From the NCBI GenBank assembly GCA_021779855.1, contig JAJXZW010000003.1:54889-118888 (forward strand): 64,000 nucleotides of DNA, written 5' to 3'. Of the stretch, positions 1 through 8,344 are shown piece by piece. Source of the stretch: Actinomycetes bacterium (GTDB taxonomy: Bacteria; Actinomycetota; Acidimicrobiia; Acidimicrobiales; RAAP-2). Below the pieces are notes generated by a model. The model was not told the origin of the DNA. It was given only the letters and a program-made list of their open reading frames with translations, and did not search any database. Both the position numbers and the translations under genes were made by a program. Position 1 is the first letter of the stretch; each line of letters opens with the position of its first letter.

Positions 1-390
1 CTCGAGCCCGAACTCCCGGGAGACCGAGCGGATGTTCTCGCGGGCCCGCGCGTAGTCCAGCCGGTCCAGTGATCGCGTGGGTTCGAAGCCCAGCACGACG
101 TTCTCGGCGACGGAGAACACGGGCACCAGCATGAAGTGCTGGTGGACCATACCGATGCCCCGGCGCACCGCGTCACCGGAGTTCGCGAGGCGGACCGGCT
201 CGCCGTCGATGAGGATCTCACCCTCGTCGGCCTGGAGCAGGCCGAACAGCACGTTCATCAGTGTCGACTTGCCCGCGCCGTTCTCTCCGAGCAGGCAGTG
301 GATCTGCCCGGGCTCGACTATCAGGTCGATGTGGTCGTTCGCGGTGAGCGAGCCGAACTTCTTGGTGATGCCTCGAAGTTCGAGACGCAT
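1..390 (-). CDS. ABC transporter ATP-binding protein, BMP/nucleoside type (partial)
   Basis: The first 130 codons of an ABC ATPase are present and the rest lies beyond the window edge. It hydrolyses ATP to drive import at the inner face of the membrane. A Walker A motif (GENGAGKST) lies near residue 35 and a Q-loop region with MVHQHFMLVP lies near residue 85, the latter typical of the RbsA/YufO-like sugar and nucleoside importers. It follows the BMP-type binding protein gene on the same strand, so the pair probably belongs to one purine-nucleoside or simple-sugar importer. The start ATG at 390 has only a weak ribosome site. A strong hairpin lies just upstream, so its expression is probably lower than that of the binding protein. 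Confidence 0.88.
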   Translation of the reverse strand, partial: MRLELRGITKKFGSLTANDHIDLIVEPGQIHCLLGENGAGKSTLMNVLFGLLQADEGEILIDGEPVRLANSGDAVRRGIGMVHQHFMLVPVFSVAENVVLGFEPTRSLDRLDYARARENIRSVSREFGLE

Positions 391-404
391 GGAAGGTCAT
401 AGTA

Positions 405-449
405 CACACGACGAAGGCCCGGGCCGACAGCCCGGGCCTTCGTCGTGTG
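405..449 (-). terminator. Perfect 20-bp inverted repeat between binding-protein and ATPase genes
   Basis: Two perfectly complementary 20-base arms (405-424 and 430-449) flank a five-base loop (cgaca). The hairpin is very GC-rich and has no following T-run in the minus direction. It begins 5 bases after the BMP gene stop and ends 15 bases before the ATPase start. By analogy with other ABC importer operons it may act as a partial terminator or a 3' mRNA stabiliser that keeps the binding protein in excess over the membrane components. Confidence 0.75.
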
Positions 450-454
450 ACGGG

Positions 455-1552
455 TCAGCCGACGGGGTACTTGGTCGGGTCGACCGAGATCGTGCCGGAC
501 TCGATCCCCTTGGTCAGGGTCTGGACGGTGGCCTTGAGCGAGGCGGGGACCGTGGGGGAGTCGAAGTAGAACTGGACACCACCGTTGGCGAGGGTGCCGA
601 CGTAGCTACCTGGCTTGAAGGTGCCCTTGGCCGCGGCCAGGACCGCGTTCTGCACCGAGGTCGTCACGCCCTTGGTGACCGAGCCGATGAAGTAGGCGCA
701 GTCCGCCTTCTCGGCGAAGCAGCCATCGGAGTCGACCCACATGATCGAGTGCTTCTTGCCCGTCTGCTGGGCGGCCGCGACGGATCCGAGGCCCACGCCA
801 CCGGCCACCGGGAAGACGATGTCCGCACCGTCGGCGAAGAAGCCCGAGGTGATGGTCTTGCCGGCCGTCTGGTCGGTGAAGTTGCCGACGAAGGTGCCCT
901 TGCCGTTGAACTGGCCCTTGGCGCGGTTGCCCGCCGACGGCGTCCAGCCCAGGACCTTCACGTGCTTGTGCATGTGCTGGTCGTAGTAGCGCACGCCCGC
1001 GACGAAGCCGTCCATGTAGATGGTCACCGGCGGGATGTCGGCGCCACCGTAGGTGGCGACCACGCCCGTCTTGCTCATGGCCGCGGCCACGTAACCACCG
1101 AGGAATGCGTCCTGGTTGGTGTCATAGGTGAGGGCGAGCAGGCCGTGCGACTTGGGCGCGTTCGGCACGTCGTCGACGATGGCGAACTTCTGGTTCGGGT
1201 GCGCGTTCGCCGCCGTTGCCGTGGCGCCGTCCATCAAGAACCCGACGGTGACGATGATGCCGCAGCCCTGGGAGATGAACTTGTTGATGTTGGGCGTGTA
1301 CGACGCCGACGACGTCGACGAGAGGTACGACGCCGTGATGTTCTTGTCCTGCTTGGCCGCGTTCTGAAGGCCGGCCCACGCCGAGGCGTTGAACGAGTGG
1401 TCGTTGATGCCACCGGTGTCGGTCACGACGCAGGCCTTGAACTTGCCCGCGGCCGAGGCGACCGACACGGTCGTGGCGACCCCGATCGTCACCGTCCCGA
1501 GGACGAGCGCGCCGGCTCCGAGCAGTGCGCCGAGCCGATTGATCCTCCGCAT
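455..1552 (-). CDS. BMP family ABC transporter substrate-binding protein
   Basis: This 365-residue secreted protein belongs to the basic membrane protein / Med family, periplasmic-type binding proteins for nucleosides and related solutes. An N-terminal signal peptide occupies about residues 1-35 (basic start, hydrophobic core, SVASAAG cleavage region). There is no convincing lipobox Cys, so anchoring is unclear. The mature start contains the family motif DTGGINDHSFN, and IIVTVGFLMD and IVDDVPN follow as in the family core. The ATPase gene lies directly downstream on the same strand, and the permease genes presumably lie beyond the window edge. The GTG/ATG alternatives upstream are not needed, because the ATG at 1552 precedes a standard signal sequence. 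Confidence 0.9.
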   Translation of the reverse strand: MRRINRLGALLGAGALVLGTVTIGVATTVSVASAAGKFKACVVTDTGGINDHSFNASAWAGLQNAAKQDKNITASYLSSTSSASYTPNINKFISQGCGIIVTVGFLMDGATATAANAHPNQKFAIVDDVPNAPKSHGLLALTYDTNQDAFLGGYVAAAMSKTGVVATYGGADIPPVTIYMDGFVAGVRYYDQHMHKHVKVLGWTPSAGNRAKGQFNGKGTFVGNFTDQTAGKTITSGFFADGADIVFPVAGGVGLGSVAAAQQTGKKHSIMWVDSDGCFAEKADCAYFIGSVTKGVTTSVQNAVLAAAKGTFKPGSYVGTLANGGVQFYFDSPTVPASLKATVQTLTKGIESGTISVDPTKYPVG

Positions 1553-1699
1553 GTGTATCTCCCCATGTCTGAAGTGCGGTCATCGCCGTGAGGACCGCAT
1601 CGCGACTCGCGCCTCCGACCGGACGACGAGCGGGCGGGTATGCCTATCCGCCGGTGGCGAGACTAGCCCGCTTGCACCGGGGTGTGCGGGCGGGTCTCG

Positions 1700-2955
1700 T
1701 GTTGGCGCCCCGCGCGGAGGGGAGGGCCGAGGCGGACGGCGACGGCGGCCAGCGTGGGGCGCGCGCCGGGCGCCGGGGGACACGGTCGCGGCCGGCGACC
1801 AGGGCGGTGTCGCGGGTCGCGGGGCCCCCGAGCGCGGGAGGGGCCGTCCGGTCCCGCCACCCTGGCGAAGGCCGTCAGGGCGATCGAGGCCCTGGCCTGT
1901 CGGGCGGTGTTGCGGACACCCGGCGCGCGACCCGCGTCGCCTCGGTGCGCCCCGGCCGTCGCGGCGCTGACCCGGGGGGACAAGAGGGCGCCCATGGCGA
2001 AGGCGCGGCCGAACGGCGGGGGGTGTCGGACCAGGAGGCGGCGGCGGCTGGGTGGGCGACAACCAGTGGGAGCCGACGGTGGCGCGCAGGTTGCCCGCGA
2101 TGAGGGAGGCGGGCCTCGTCCGGGGCGATGAGTCGCGGCGAGGTCTGGGCCCCGGCGGAGATGCCGGTGGCCATCGGCAGGGAGGTGGAGGCGGCCCGCA
2201 CCGGGTCGTAGCTCTGATCGAGCGGGAAGTAGAACCCGAACCCCAAAAGGGCCAGATCGCGAAGAGCGGGCCGCCGACGAGCATCACGACTCCGTCGGTG
2301 GTCGAGGGCGGCCGGGACCGGAAGGTCCCAGACGGCGTCAGGGGTGCGAGGCTGCCCGTGCCTTCCAGAAAAAGAGGGCGGTGAGCACCACGAGTCCGCC
2401 GGAGGGCCAGTCGAGCATCGTGCTCGACCCCGGGGGTGCGATATGGCGTTGGCCACGGCGTCGGCCACGGGCGCGAGGCCACCCGTCACGCGGACGGCGC
2501 CCGTCCCGTCGTGCTGGGCCGTGGAGTCCTCGATGCGCGTCCCGCGCAGGTACGGCGCGACCGCGACGCCGAGCGCGACTCCCAGGGGGACGTCGGTGAG
2601 GAGGGCCCAGCGCCACGAGGCGAGCCCCGTGGGGTCCCGCCGAGCAACCCGCCGTCCGCGTCGTCGGCTTCCACCACCGCGTCCCAGACGCCGACCGACC
2701 GAGGAGGGCGGGGCTTGTGGAACGCCGTGACGACGACGGCGGGCGCCGCCGGCGACGAGACGGCGCCCCCGATGCCCGGGATGGCCCGTGCGGCGACCAC
2801 CTGGGTCCCAGAGGTCGCGAAGCCGATCCCGATGCTCGCCAGCGTGAGCCCGACGATGCCGGGTCGGACACGCGTGGCGCCCGCCGACGTAGGCGGCCGC
2901 TCGCCCCCCGGGGTGGAAGCCCGCGAGTGTGACGTGGAGGTCGTGACTCACGCGG
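1700..2955 (-). pseudogene. Decayed DHA2-type MFS drug exporter
   Basis: No single reading frame is open, but family-typical segments appear in order across all three minus frames. Around 2880-2760 one reads VGLTLASIGIGFATSGTQ followed by AARAIPGIGGAVSSPA. Around 2610 comes WRWALLTDVPLGVALGV, near 2400-2370 LVVLTALFFWKAR, near 2300 VVMLVGGPLFAI, and near 1920 GVRNTARQARASIALTAFA. These match helices 3-14 of EmrB/QacA-like exporters, and several indels separate them. The N-terminal helices are largely lost near 2950. The flanking stretches 1553-1700 and 2955-3141 show nothing else that I recognise. The copy is distinct from the intact DHA2 exporter at 28428-30080. Boundaries are approximate. 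Confidence 0.7.
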
Positions 2956-3141
2956 TCGCCCCTCGCGGGACGCTCGACACGTCGAGCACCACCACGGGAT
3001 GCTCCAGGCGCGCGATCGAGAGGATCGGCCGGAGCGTGGCGTGACGGGTCCGGGAGAGCCGTGGTGGGCACCGACCGTGCGTGCGGCGACTCTCACGCCC
3101 GGCCCGCGCGGGGCTCGCGCGACTTCGGACAGACTGGTGGG

Positions 3142-4821
3142 GTGCCAGCCCAGTTCATCTACACGATGCGCGACCTGCGTCGGTTCTACCCGCCGGATCG
3201 CGAGGTCCTGCGTGGAATCAACCTGTCGTTCTACCCGGGGGCCAAGATCGGCGTCATCGGCTCGAACGGCTCGGGCAAGTCGTCGCTGCTGCGCATCATG
3301 GCCGGCCTCGACGACGGCTTCACCGGCGAGGCCCGACTGACCCCGGGTTTCAACGTCGGCTACCTGCCCCAAGAGCCCGAGCTCGACTCCACCAAGGACG
3401 TCGTGGGCAACGTGTCCGACGGAGTCGCCGAGCAACGTGACCTGCTCGCACGCTTCAGTGAGGTGTGCGCGGCCTTCGCCGACCCCGACGCCGACGTCGA
3501 CGCCCTGCTCGAGGAGCAGGCGGGGCTCCAGACCCGCATCGACGCCCTGGGTGCGTGGGACCTCGAGCGGACCCTGGAGATCGCGATGGACGCACTTCGC
3601 CTCCCGCCCCCCGACGCCGACGTCGCGACGCTCTCCGGCGGTGAGCGGCGCCGGGTCGCGCTCTGCCGCCTTCTGCTCGCCCAGCCCGATCTGCTGTTGC
3701 TGGACGAGCCGACCAACCACCTGGACGCCGAGTCGGTCGCGTGGCTCGAGCGAACCCTGCAGGAGTACGCCGGGACGGTCGTCGCCGTCACCCACGACCG
3801 CTACTTCCTCGACAACGTCGCCGAGTGGATTCTCGAACTCGACCGCGGCCACGGCATCCCCTGGCACGGCAACTACTCGTCGTGGCTCGAGCAGAAGCGG
3901 GCTCGCCTTGAGGCCGAGGAGCGGGTGGACCGGGCCCGCCAGGCCTCGCTGCAGCGTGAGCTCGAGTGGATCCGCCTCTCGCCTCGCGCTCGCCACTCCA
4001 AGGGCAAGGCCCGCGTCAACGCCTTTCACGAGCTGGTCGCCGAGTCCGAGGCGGCCGACCGGCGGCCCGACGCGCTCGAGATCTCGATCCCGCCGGGACC
4101 ACGGCTCGGCGACCTCGTCGTGAACGCGCACCGCGTCGTCAAGGGGTACGGCGACCGCCTGCTCGTCGAGGGCCTGGACTTCCTGCTGCCCCCGGGGGGG
4201 ATCGTGGGGGTCATCGGCGCCAATGGCGCGGGCAAGACGACCCTGTTCAAGATGATGGTCGGGCTTGAGGCACCCGACGACGGCTCCTTCGAGGTCGGTC
4301 CGACCGTCCAGTTCGCCTACGTCGACCAGTCGCGCGAGTCGCTCAACCCCGACCGGACGGTCTTCGACGAGGTGGCCGGGGGCGCGGAGAGGATCGTCGT
4401 GGGTTCGCGCGAGATCCACGCGCGCGCCTACGTGGCGAGCTTCGGATTCAAGGGATCCGACCAGCAGAAGAGGGTGGGCGAGATCTCCGGCGGGGAGCGC
4501 AACCGCGTCCAGCTGGCCAAGGTGCTGCGCAGCGGGGGGAACGTCCTGCTGCTCGACGAGCCCACGAACGACCTCGACGTCGACACGCTGCGCGCCCTCG
4601 AGGACGGCCTCCTCTCGTTCCCGGGTTGCGCCGTCGTGATCAGCCACGACCGATGGTTCCTCGACCGGGTCGCGACCCACGTGCTCGCCTTCGAGGGCGA
4701 CGCCGTGGTGCGCTGGTTCGAGGGGAACTTCTCGGACTACGAGGAGGACCGCCACCGGCGTCTCGGCGCGGAGGCCGATCAACCCCACCGCCTGCGCTAC
4801 AAGCCCCTGAGCCGGTCCTAG
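3142..4821 (+). CDS. ettA: ABC-F ATPase EttA (translation factor)
   Basis: This cytosolic twin-ATPase of 559 residues lacks membrane segments. EttA binds the ribosomal E site and gates the first elongation step according to ATP/ADP ratio. Both cassettes are intact: Walker A GSNGSGKSS (about residue 39) and GANGAGKTT (about 356), signature motifs LSGGERRRV and ISGGERNRV, and Walker B with DEPTNHLD and DEPTNDLD. The N-terminus AQFIYTMRDL aligns with the characterised Escherichia coli protein only if translation starts at the GTG at 3142. An upstream in-frame extension to 3061 has no homology-like character and is left out. Length matches the family. The gene appears monocistronic, 22 bases before kynA. 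Confidence 0.93.
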   Translation: MPAQFIYTMRDLRRFYPPDREVLRGINLSFYPGAKIGVIGSNGSGKSSLLRIMAGLDDGFTGEARLTPGFNVGYLPQEPELDSTKDVVGNVSDGVAEQRDLLARFSEVCAAFADPDADVDALLEEQAGLQTRIDALGAWDLERTLEIAMDALRLPPPDADVATLSGGERRRVALCRLLLAQPDLLLLDEPTNHLDAESVAWLERTLQEYAGTVVAVTHDRYFLDNVAEWILELDRGHGIPWHGNYSSWLEQKRARLEAEERVDRARQASLQRELEWIRLSPRARHSKGKARVNAFHELVAESEAADRRPDALEISIPPGPRLGDLVVNAHRVVKGYGDRLLVEGLDFLLPPGGIVGVIGANGAGKTTLFKMMVGLEAPDDGSFEVGPTVQFAYVDQSRESLNPDRTVFDEVAGGAERIVVGSREIHARAYVASFGFKGSDQQKRVGEISGGERNRVQLAKVLRSGGNVLLLDEPTNDLDVDTLRALEDGLLSFPGCAVVISHDRWFLDRVATHVLAFEGDAVVRWFEGNFSDYEEDRHRRLGAEADQPHRLRYKPLSRS

Positions 4822-4829
4822 CGGCGGCG

Positions 4830-4835
4830 TAGGGT
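4830..4835 (+). promoter_or_regulatory. -10-like box (TAGGGT) of kynA
   Basis: TAGGGT lies 8 bases before the GTG at 4844, and no Shine-Dalgarno sequence lies between. This spacing fits a leaderless transcript starting at or next to the GTG and favours 4844 over the TTG at 4835. Confidence 0.4.
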
Positions 4836-4843
4836 TGGTCCCT

Positions 4844-5590
4844 GTGGCCACGACCGACTACTCGAGCTACCTGAGGATCGACGACCTGCTGACCCTCCAG
4901 GTCCCGCTCACGCCCGGCGCCGACGACGAGCTGCTCTTCATCGTGGTCCACCAGGCCTACGAGCTCTGGTTCAAGGTCATGCTCGACGAGCTCCGACGGG
5001 CGGCGTCGCGCCTGCACGCCGGTGAGCCGTGGCGGGCGTTGGGCCCGCTCTCGCGCACGGTCGACGTGGGCCGACTGCTGCTCGGCCACCTCTCGGTCCT
5101 CGAGACGATGTCGCCCGAGGAGTTCTTGCGCTTCCGCGATCCCCTGAACCCGGCGTCGGGCTTCCAGTCCTTCCAGTTCCGGGCCATTGAGTTCCTCTCG
5201 GGCGCGGGTGACTCGCGCTCACTCGACTTTCCCTTCTTCGACGAGGGCCAGCGGGCCTGGCTCGCCACCGTCGCGGGTGAGCCCGACGTGTGGACGGGAT
5301 TCCTCGCGAGCCTCGCGACGCTCCTTGGGTCCGGGCAGGTCCTCGAGCGCCTCGCGGAGCTCTACCACGACCACTCGACCCCCGAGCGGGCCGCACTGCA
5401 CGCGGTGGCCGAGCGGCTCGTCGATCACGACGAGAACCTCGCGACCTGGAGGCACCGTCACCTGCTCATGGTGGGGCGCGAGATCGGGCGGCGCTCCGGC
5501 ACCGGCGGGAGCACCGGGATGGCCTACCTTGAGACGACGATCGGTCAGCGCCTCTACCCGGCGCTGTGGGACGTGAGGAGTGCACTATGA
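4844..5590 (+). CDS. kynA: Tryptophan 2,3-dioxygenase
   Basis: This haem enzyme of 248 residues oxidises L-tryptophan to N-formylkynurenine, the first step of the kynurenine pathway. Visible family features are the distal His in FIVVHQAYELWFK (near residue 28), the substrate-binding Arg in SFQFRAIEFL, the proximal haem-ligand His in WRHRHLLMVGREIG, and the GTGGSTG loop that contacts the substrate. The length matches compact bacterial enzymes. Its stop overlaps the kynU start (ATGA at 5587-5590), so the two are translationally coupled. No formamidase gene lies in the pair. Confidence 0.93.
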   Translation: MATTDYSSYLRIDDLLTLQVPLTPGADDELLFIVVHQAYELWFKVMLDELRRAASRLHAGEPWRALGPLSRTVDVGRLLLGHLSVLETMSPEEFLRFRDPLNPASGFQSFQFRAIEFLSGAGDSRSLDFPFFDEGQRAWLATVAGEPDVWTGFLASLATLLGSGQVLERLAELYHDHSTPERAALHAVAERLVDHDENLATWRHRHLLMVGREIGRRSGTGGSTGMAYLETTIGQRLYPALWDVRSAL

Positions 5591-6816
5591 GGAATCGCGA
5601 TGAGTGCGAGGTCCTCGACCGGGCCGACCCGCTGGCCGCGCTGCGCGGCGAGTTCCGGCTCAACGAGGGGGAGATCTACCTCGACGGGAACTCCCTCGGG
5701 CCGGTCTGTGAGCCGGCGGCCGCCCGGGTCCGCGAGGTCCTCGACCGAGAGTGGTCGACCGAGCTCGTGCGGGGGTGGAACCAGGGGTGGATGGACCAGC
5801 CCCTGCGCCTCGGCGAGCGCCTCGCGCCGCTCATCGGGGCTCGCCCCGACGAGGTGCTCGTCGCGGACACTCTGACCGTGCTCCTGGGGAAGCTCATCGG
5901 TGGGGCCCTCGAGCTGCGGCCCGAGCGCCACGTCGTGCTCACCGACGCCGCCAACTTCCATAGCGACCTCTACATCGTGCGCGCGATGGCGGAGCGGGCG
6001 GGGCGTCCCGTGAGCGTGAAGCCGATCGAGCGCTCGCGGCTGGCCGAGCACCTCGACGACGACGTCGCCCTCGTGATGCTCACCCACGTGGACTTCCGCA
6101 CCGGGGAGATGCTCGACCTCGCCGGGGTGACCCGCGCCGTCCACGACGCCGGGGCGCTCATGCTGTGGGACTTCGCGCACTCGGCCGGTGCGGTGCCCCT
6201 CGACGTCGAGGGGGCCGACGTGGACTTCGCGGCGGGGTGCGGCTATAAGTACCTCAACGGGGGTCCGGGTGCGCCGGCCTTCTGCTACGTGCGCGAGCGC
6301 TGGCAGGGCGTGCTGCGCAACCCCCTCCCGGGGTGGCTCGGCCACGCCCGGCCCTTCGCCTTCGAACCCGACTACGAGTCGGCGTCGGGCATGCGGGCCT
6401 TCGTGACCTCGTCGCCGCCCATCGTGGCCCTGGCCGCTCTCGACGGCGCGCTCTCGGTCTGGGAGCGGGCCACCATGGACGCGGTGCGCGCAAAGAGCCT
6501 CGCGCTCACGGATCTCTTCATCGAGCTGGTCGAGGGCCGCCTTCCCGGTGTCTTCGAAGTCGTCACGCCACGCGAGCACGCGCGTCGGGGCTCGCAGGTC
6601 GCCCTGCGTCACCCCGACGCCTACGGCGTCGTCCGAGCCGTCGGCGAGGCCGGGGTCGTGGGCGACTTCCGCGCGCCCGACGTCGCGCGCTTCGGCTTCA
6701 CGCCGCTCTACCTGCGTTACGTCGACGTCTTCGACGCGGTCGAGCGACTCGCGCGCGTCATGGAGACCGGCGCCTATCGCGCCGAGCGCTTCGCTGTTCG
6801 CGCGGCGGTGACCTGA
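5587..6816 (+). CDS. kynU: Kynureninase
   Basis: This PLP-dependent hydrolase of 409 residues cleaves kynurenine to anthranilate and alanine (or 3-hydroxykynurenine to 3-hydroxyanthranilate). The fold-type I core is intact. IYLDGNSLGP lies near the N-terminus and contacts cofactor and substrate. MLWDFAHSAGAVP carries the Asp that pairs with the pyridine nitrogen, and GYKYLNGGPGAPAF holds the PLP-binding Lys. Length equals the family norm. The ATG overlaps the kynA stop by four bases; a longer in-frame start at 5566 would lie inside kynA and is unlikely. The product feeds anthranilate or NAD synthesis, but the downstream genes are not here. Confidence 0.93.
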   Translation: MRNRDECEVLDRADPLAALRGEFRLNEGEIYLDGNSLGPVCEPAAARVREVLDREWSTELVRGWNQGWMDQPLRLGERLAPLIGARPDEVLVADTLTVLLGKLIGGALELRPERHVVLTDAANFHSDLYIVRAMAERAGRPVSVKPIERSRLAEHLDDDVALVMLTHVDFRTGEMLDLAGVTRAVHDAGALMLWDFAHSAGAVPLDVEGADVDFAAGCGYKYLNGGPGAPAFCYVRERWQGVLRNPLPGWLGHARPFAFEPDYESASGMRAFVTSSPPIVALAALDGALSVWERATMDAVRAKSLALTDLFIELVEGRLPGVFEVVTPREHARRGSQVALRHPDAYGVVRAVGEAGVVGDFRAPDVARFGFTPLYLRYVDVFDAVERLARVMETGAYRAERFAVRAAVT

Positions 6817-6817
6817 C

Positions 6818-7375
6818 CTAGAGGGCGCCGGCGCCGGAGGAGGGCTCGAGGCCTCGGGCGAGGGCCGCCTCGATCTCCTCGACGATGGCCGAGACGGGTG
6901 GGGTCGCGTCGAGGGTGAGGCCCCGCTCCTCGGGCGCCAGCGGCTCGAGCGTGGCCAACTGGGCGTCGAGGATGGCTGGTGAGGCGAAGTGCCCCTCGCG
7001 CTCGGCGAGCCGCTGCGCCGCCACCTCCGGCGAGACGGTCAGGTGCACGCTCACGAGGTCGGGCGCGTGGGCCTTGAGGACGTTGCGGTACGTGCGCGCG
7101 AGCGCCGAGCACGACACGATCACGCCCGGGGCCGCCAGCCGCTCGCCCACCGCGCGCAGCCAGGGAAATCGGTCCTGGTCCGAGAGGGGGCGCCCCTGGG
7201 CGAGCATGGCCCGGTTCCGGGGAGGATGCAGGTCGTCGGCCTCGACGAAACGGAAGCCGAGTCGGTCCGCCAGGGCGAGCCCGACGGTGGTCTTGCCCGC
7301 TCCCGACACCCCCATCACGAGGATGCGCGACGTGGAACCGCCCTCGTCTCCTTGAATCCCGGGTCTCCCTTCCAC
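6818..7375 (-). CDS. gntK: Gluconokinase
   Basis: This small P-loop kinase of about 185 residues phosphorylates D-gluconate to 6-phosphogluconate. The Walker A motif reads GVSGAGKTT, and FVEADDLHPPRNRAMLAQG and PLSDQDRFPWL are the standard GntK substrate-binding segments. CSALARTYRNVL follows as in the family. The start is uncertain. The GTG at 7375 keeps the first beta strand (RILVMG) and is preferred, whereas GTG/ATG at 7318-7314 would remove it. With the chosen start the gene overlaps the end of the secreted-protein gene by 61 bases. The 3' end converges on kynU with one base between the stops. Confidence 0.85.
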   Translation of the reverse strand: MEGRPGIQGDEGGSTSRILVMGVSGAGKTTVGLALADRLGFRFVEADDLHPPRNRAMLAQGRPLSDQDRFPWLRAVGERLAAPGVIVSCSALARTYRNVLKAHAPDLVSVHLTVSPEVAAQRLAEREGHFASPAILDAQLATLEPLAPEERGLTLDATPPVSAIVEEIEAALARGLEPSSGAGAL

Positions 7376-7776
7376 GAGAACGTGAACGTTCGTGGCCTCG
7401 AGCCCTGACGGTAGCGGATGGTCATCGTCGAGTAGAGGATGCCGTGGCGAGTTCGGAGGGGGTCTCCGAGGCGGACGGCCGCGTGGGGGAAGTAGCGCAT
7501 CGGGGAGGCGGCACAGTAGGGCGTGCAGGGGTTCTCGCCGAAGGTGGCCACCGCGGTGGCCGACCGCGGTCCCCACGTCGTCCAGCGGATCGCTCCGAGG
7601 GTGGTGTAGGCGTCCGCGCAGGCGACGACGAACGACGCCGGCCGGCGCACCACGTGGCCCGAGCACGCGAGGAGCCCCGGGGTCGTGGCCGCCCCACTCG
7701 GGCCCGCCAGGGCGACGGGCATCGCCGCCACCAGCGCCAGCGTCGCCGCGACCAGCGTGGGGTGACGCCGACTCAC
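7315..7776 (-). CDS. Secreted Cys-rich protein of unknown function (copy 2 of tandem pair)
   Basis: This protein of 153 residues has a Sec-type signal peptide (about 1-29: basic start, long Ala/Leu/Val core). The mature part has four cysteines and the pattern C-x-G, CADAYTTLG, W-TTWG, NPCTPYCAASPMRYF. The same pattern occurs in the upstream neighbour, so the two arose by tandem duplication. Similar small exported proteins are widespread in actinomycetes but have no established function. The GTG start at 7776 overlaps the neighbour's TGA in a GTGA arrangement, which indicates coupled translation. The cysteines probably form disulfides outside the membrane. Confidence 0.75.
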   Translation of the reverse strand: MSRRHPTLVAATLALVAAMPVALAGPSGAATTPGLLACSGHVVRRPASFVVACADAYTTLGAIRWTTWGPRSATAVATFGENPCTPYCAASPMRYFPHAAVRLGDPLRTRHGILYSTMTIRYRQGSRPRTFTFSWKGDPGFKETRAVPRRASS

Positions 7777-8321
7777 GCCCGGCCCCCGGTCGTGAGTAGT
7801 TGGACGTCGCGGTGGGTGATCGCGCCCGCGCGGTAGGTCACGACGGCGCGTGAGAAGCGCTCGCCGCGCGTGGTGGCCACCGGCCGGTCGAGGATGACCG
7901 TCGCGCCGCGAAAGTAGCGGAGCGGTGAGGACGCGCAGTTGGGGGTGCAGGGGTTCACCGCGAAGGTCGTCACACCGCGGGCCGACGTGGTACCCCACGC
8001 GCTCCACCGCGTCGTGGTGAGGGCCGAATTGGCGTCGGCGCAGCTCAGCGTGAGCGTCGACGGTTCGAGCACCGCCCGGCCCGTGCAGGTGGCGACCCGC
8101 GGGGTCGACGCCGCGACGGCCCCCGACCCGGGCGCGCCGCCCTCGCCGGAGGTGCCCGAGGCGGCCAGCGCGGTCAGGAGGGCCACCCCGGCGACCAGGA
8201 CCGTGGCGAGGGCGAGGACGGCCCGTCGCACGACCCGGCGCCGGCCGCGCCGCCGGGCCTCGGGGATAAGGGCCTCGGGGGACGATGCCGGGTGTGTGGG
8301 TGGCGGTGCGGTTAGCGTCAT
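7773..8321 (-). CDS. Membrane-anchored or secreted Cys-rich protein (copy 1 of tandem pair)
   Basis: This protein of 182 residues has a short Pro-rich cytosolic start, a strongly basic stretch (RRRGRRRVVRR), one hydrophobic segment at about 32-52 and then an exported domain. That domain carries the same four-cysteine pattern as its downstream paralog: CTGRAVLEP, CADANSALT, WSAWGTTSA, NPCTPNCASSPLRYF. The positively charged flank suggests N-in membrane anchoring, or a long signal peptide. The ATG at 8321 lies 7 bases after a TATAGT box and inside the operator palindrome shared with the divergent GntR gene. This supports a leaderless mRNA repressed by that regulator. Confidence 0.72.
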   Translation of the reverse strand: MTLTAPPPTHPASSPEALIPEARRRGRRRVVRRAVLALATVLVAGVALLTALAASGTSGEGGAPGSGAVAASTPRVATCTGRAVLEPSTLTLSCADANSALTTTRWSAWGTTSARGVTTFAVNPCTPNCASSPLRYFRGATVILDRPVATTRGERFSRAVVTYRAGAITHRDVQLLTTGGRA

Positions 8322-8344
8322 TGACGCTACTATAATTAGCGTCA
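8313..8344. promoter_or_regulatory. Divergent leaderless promoters with GntR-type operator half-sites
   Basis: The half-site tagcgtca occurs at 8313-8320, its inverse tgacgcta at 8322-8329 (one-base centre), and a further direct copy at 8337-8344. TATAAT at 8331-8336 lies 7 bases before the GntR ATG. On the other strand TATAGT at 8334-8329 lies 7 bases before the ATG at 8321. Both -10 boxes are thus sandwiched between the half-sites, as expected for autoregulation and control of the divergent gene pair. Confidence 0.75.

Noticed and set aside
3061..3141. In-frame N-terminal extension of ettA
   Set aside because: The conserved EttA N-terminus starts at the GTG at 3142 and the extension has no homology-like character.
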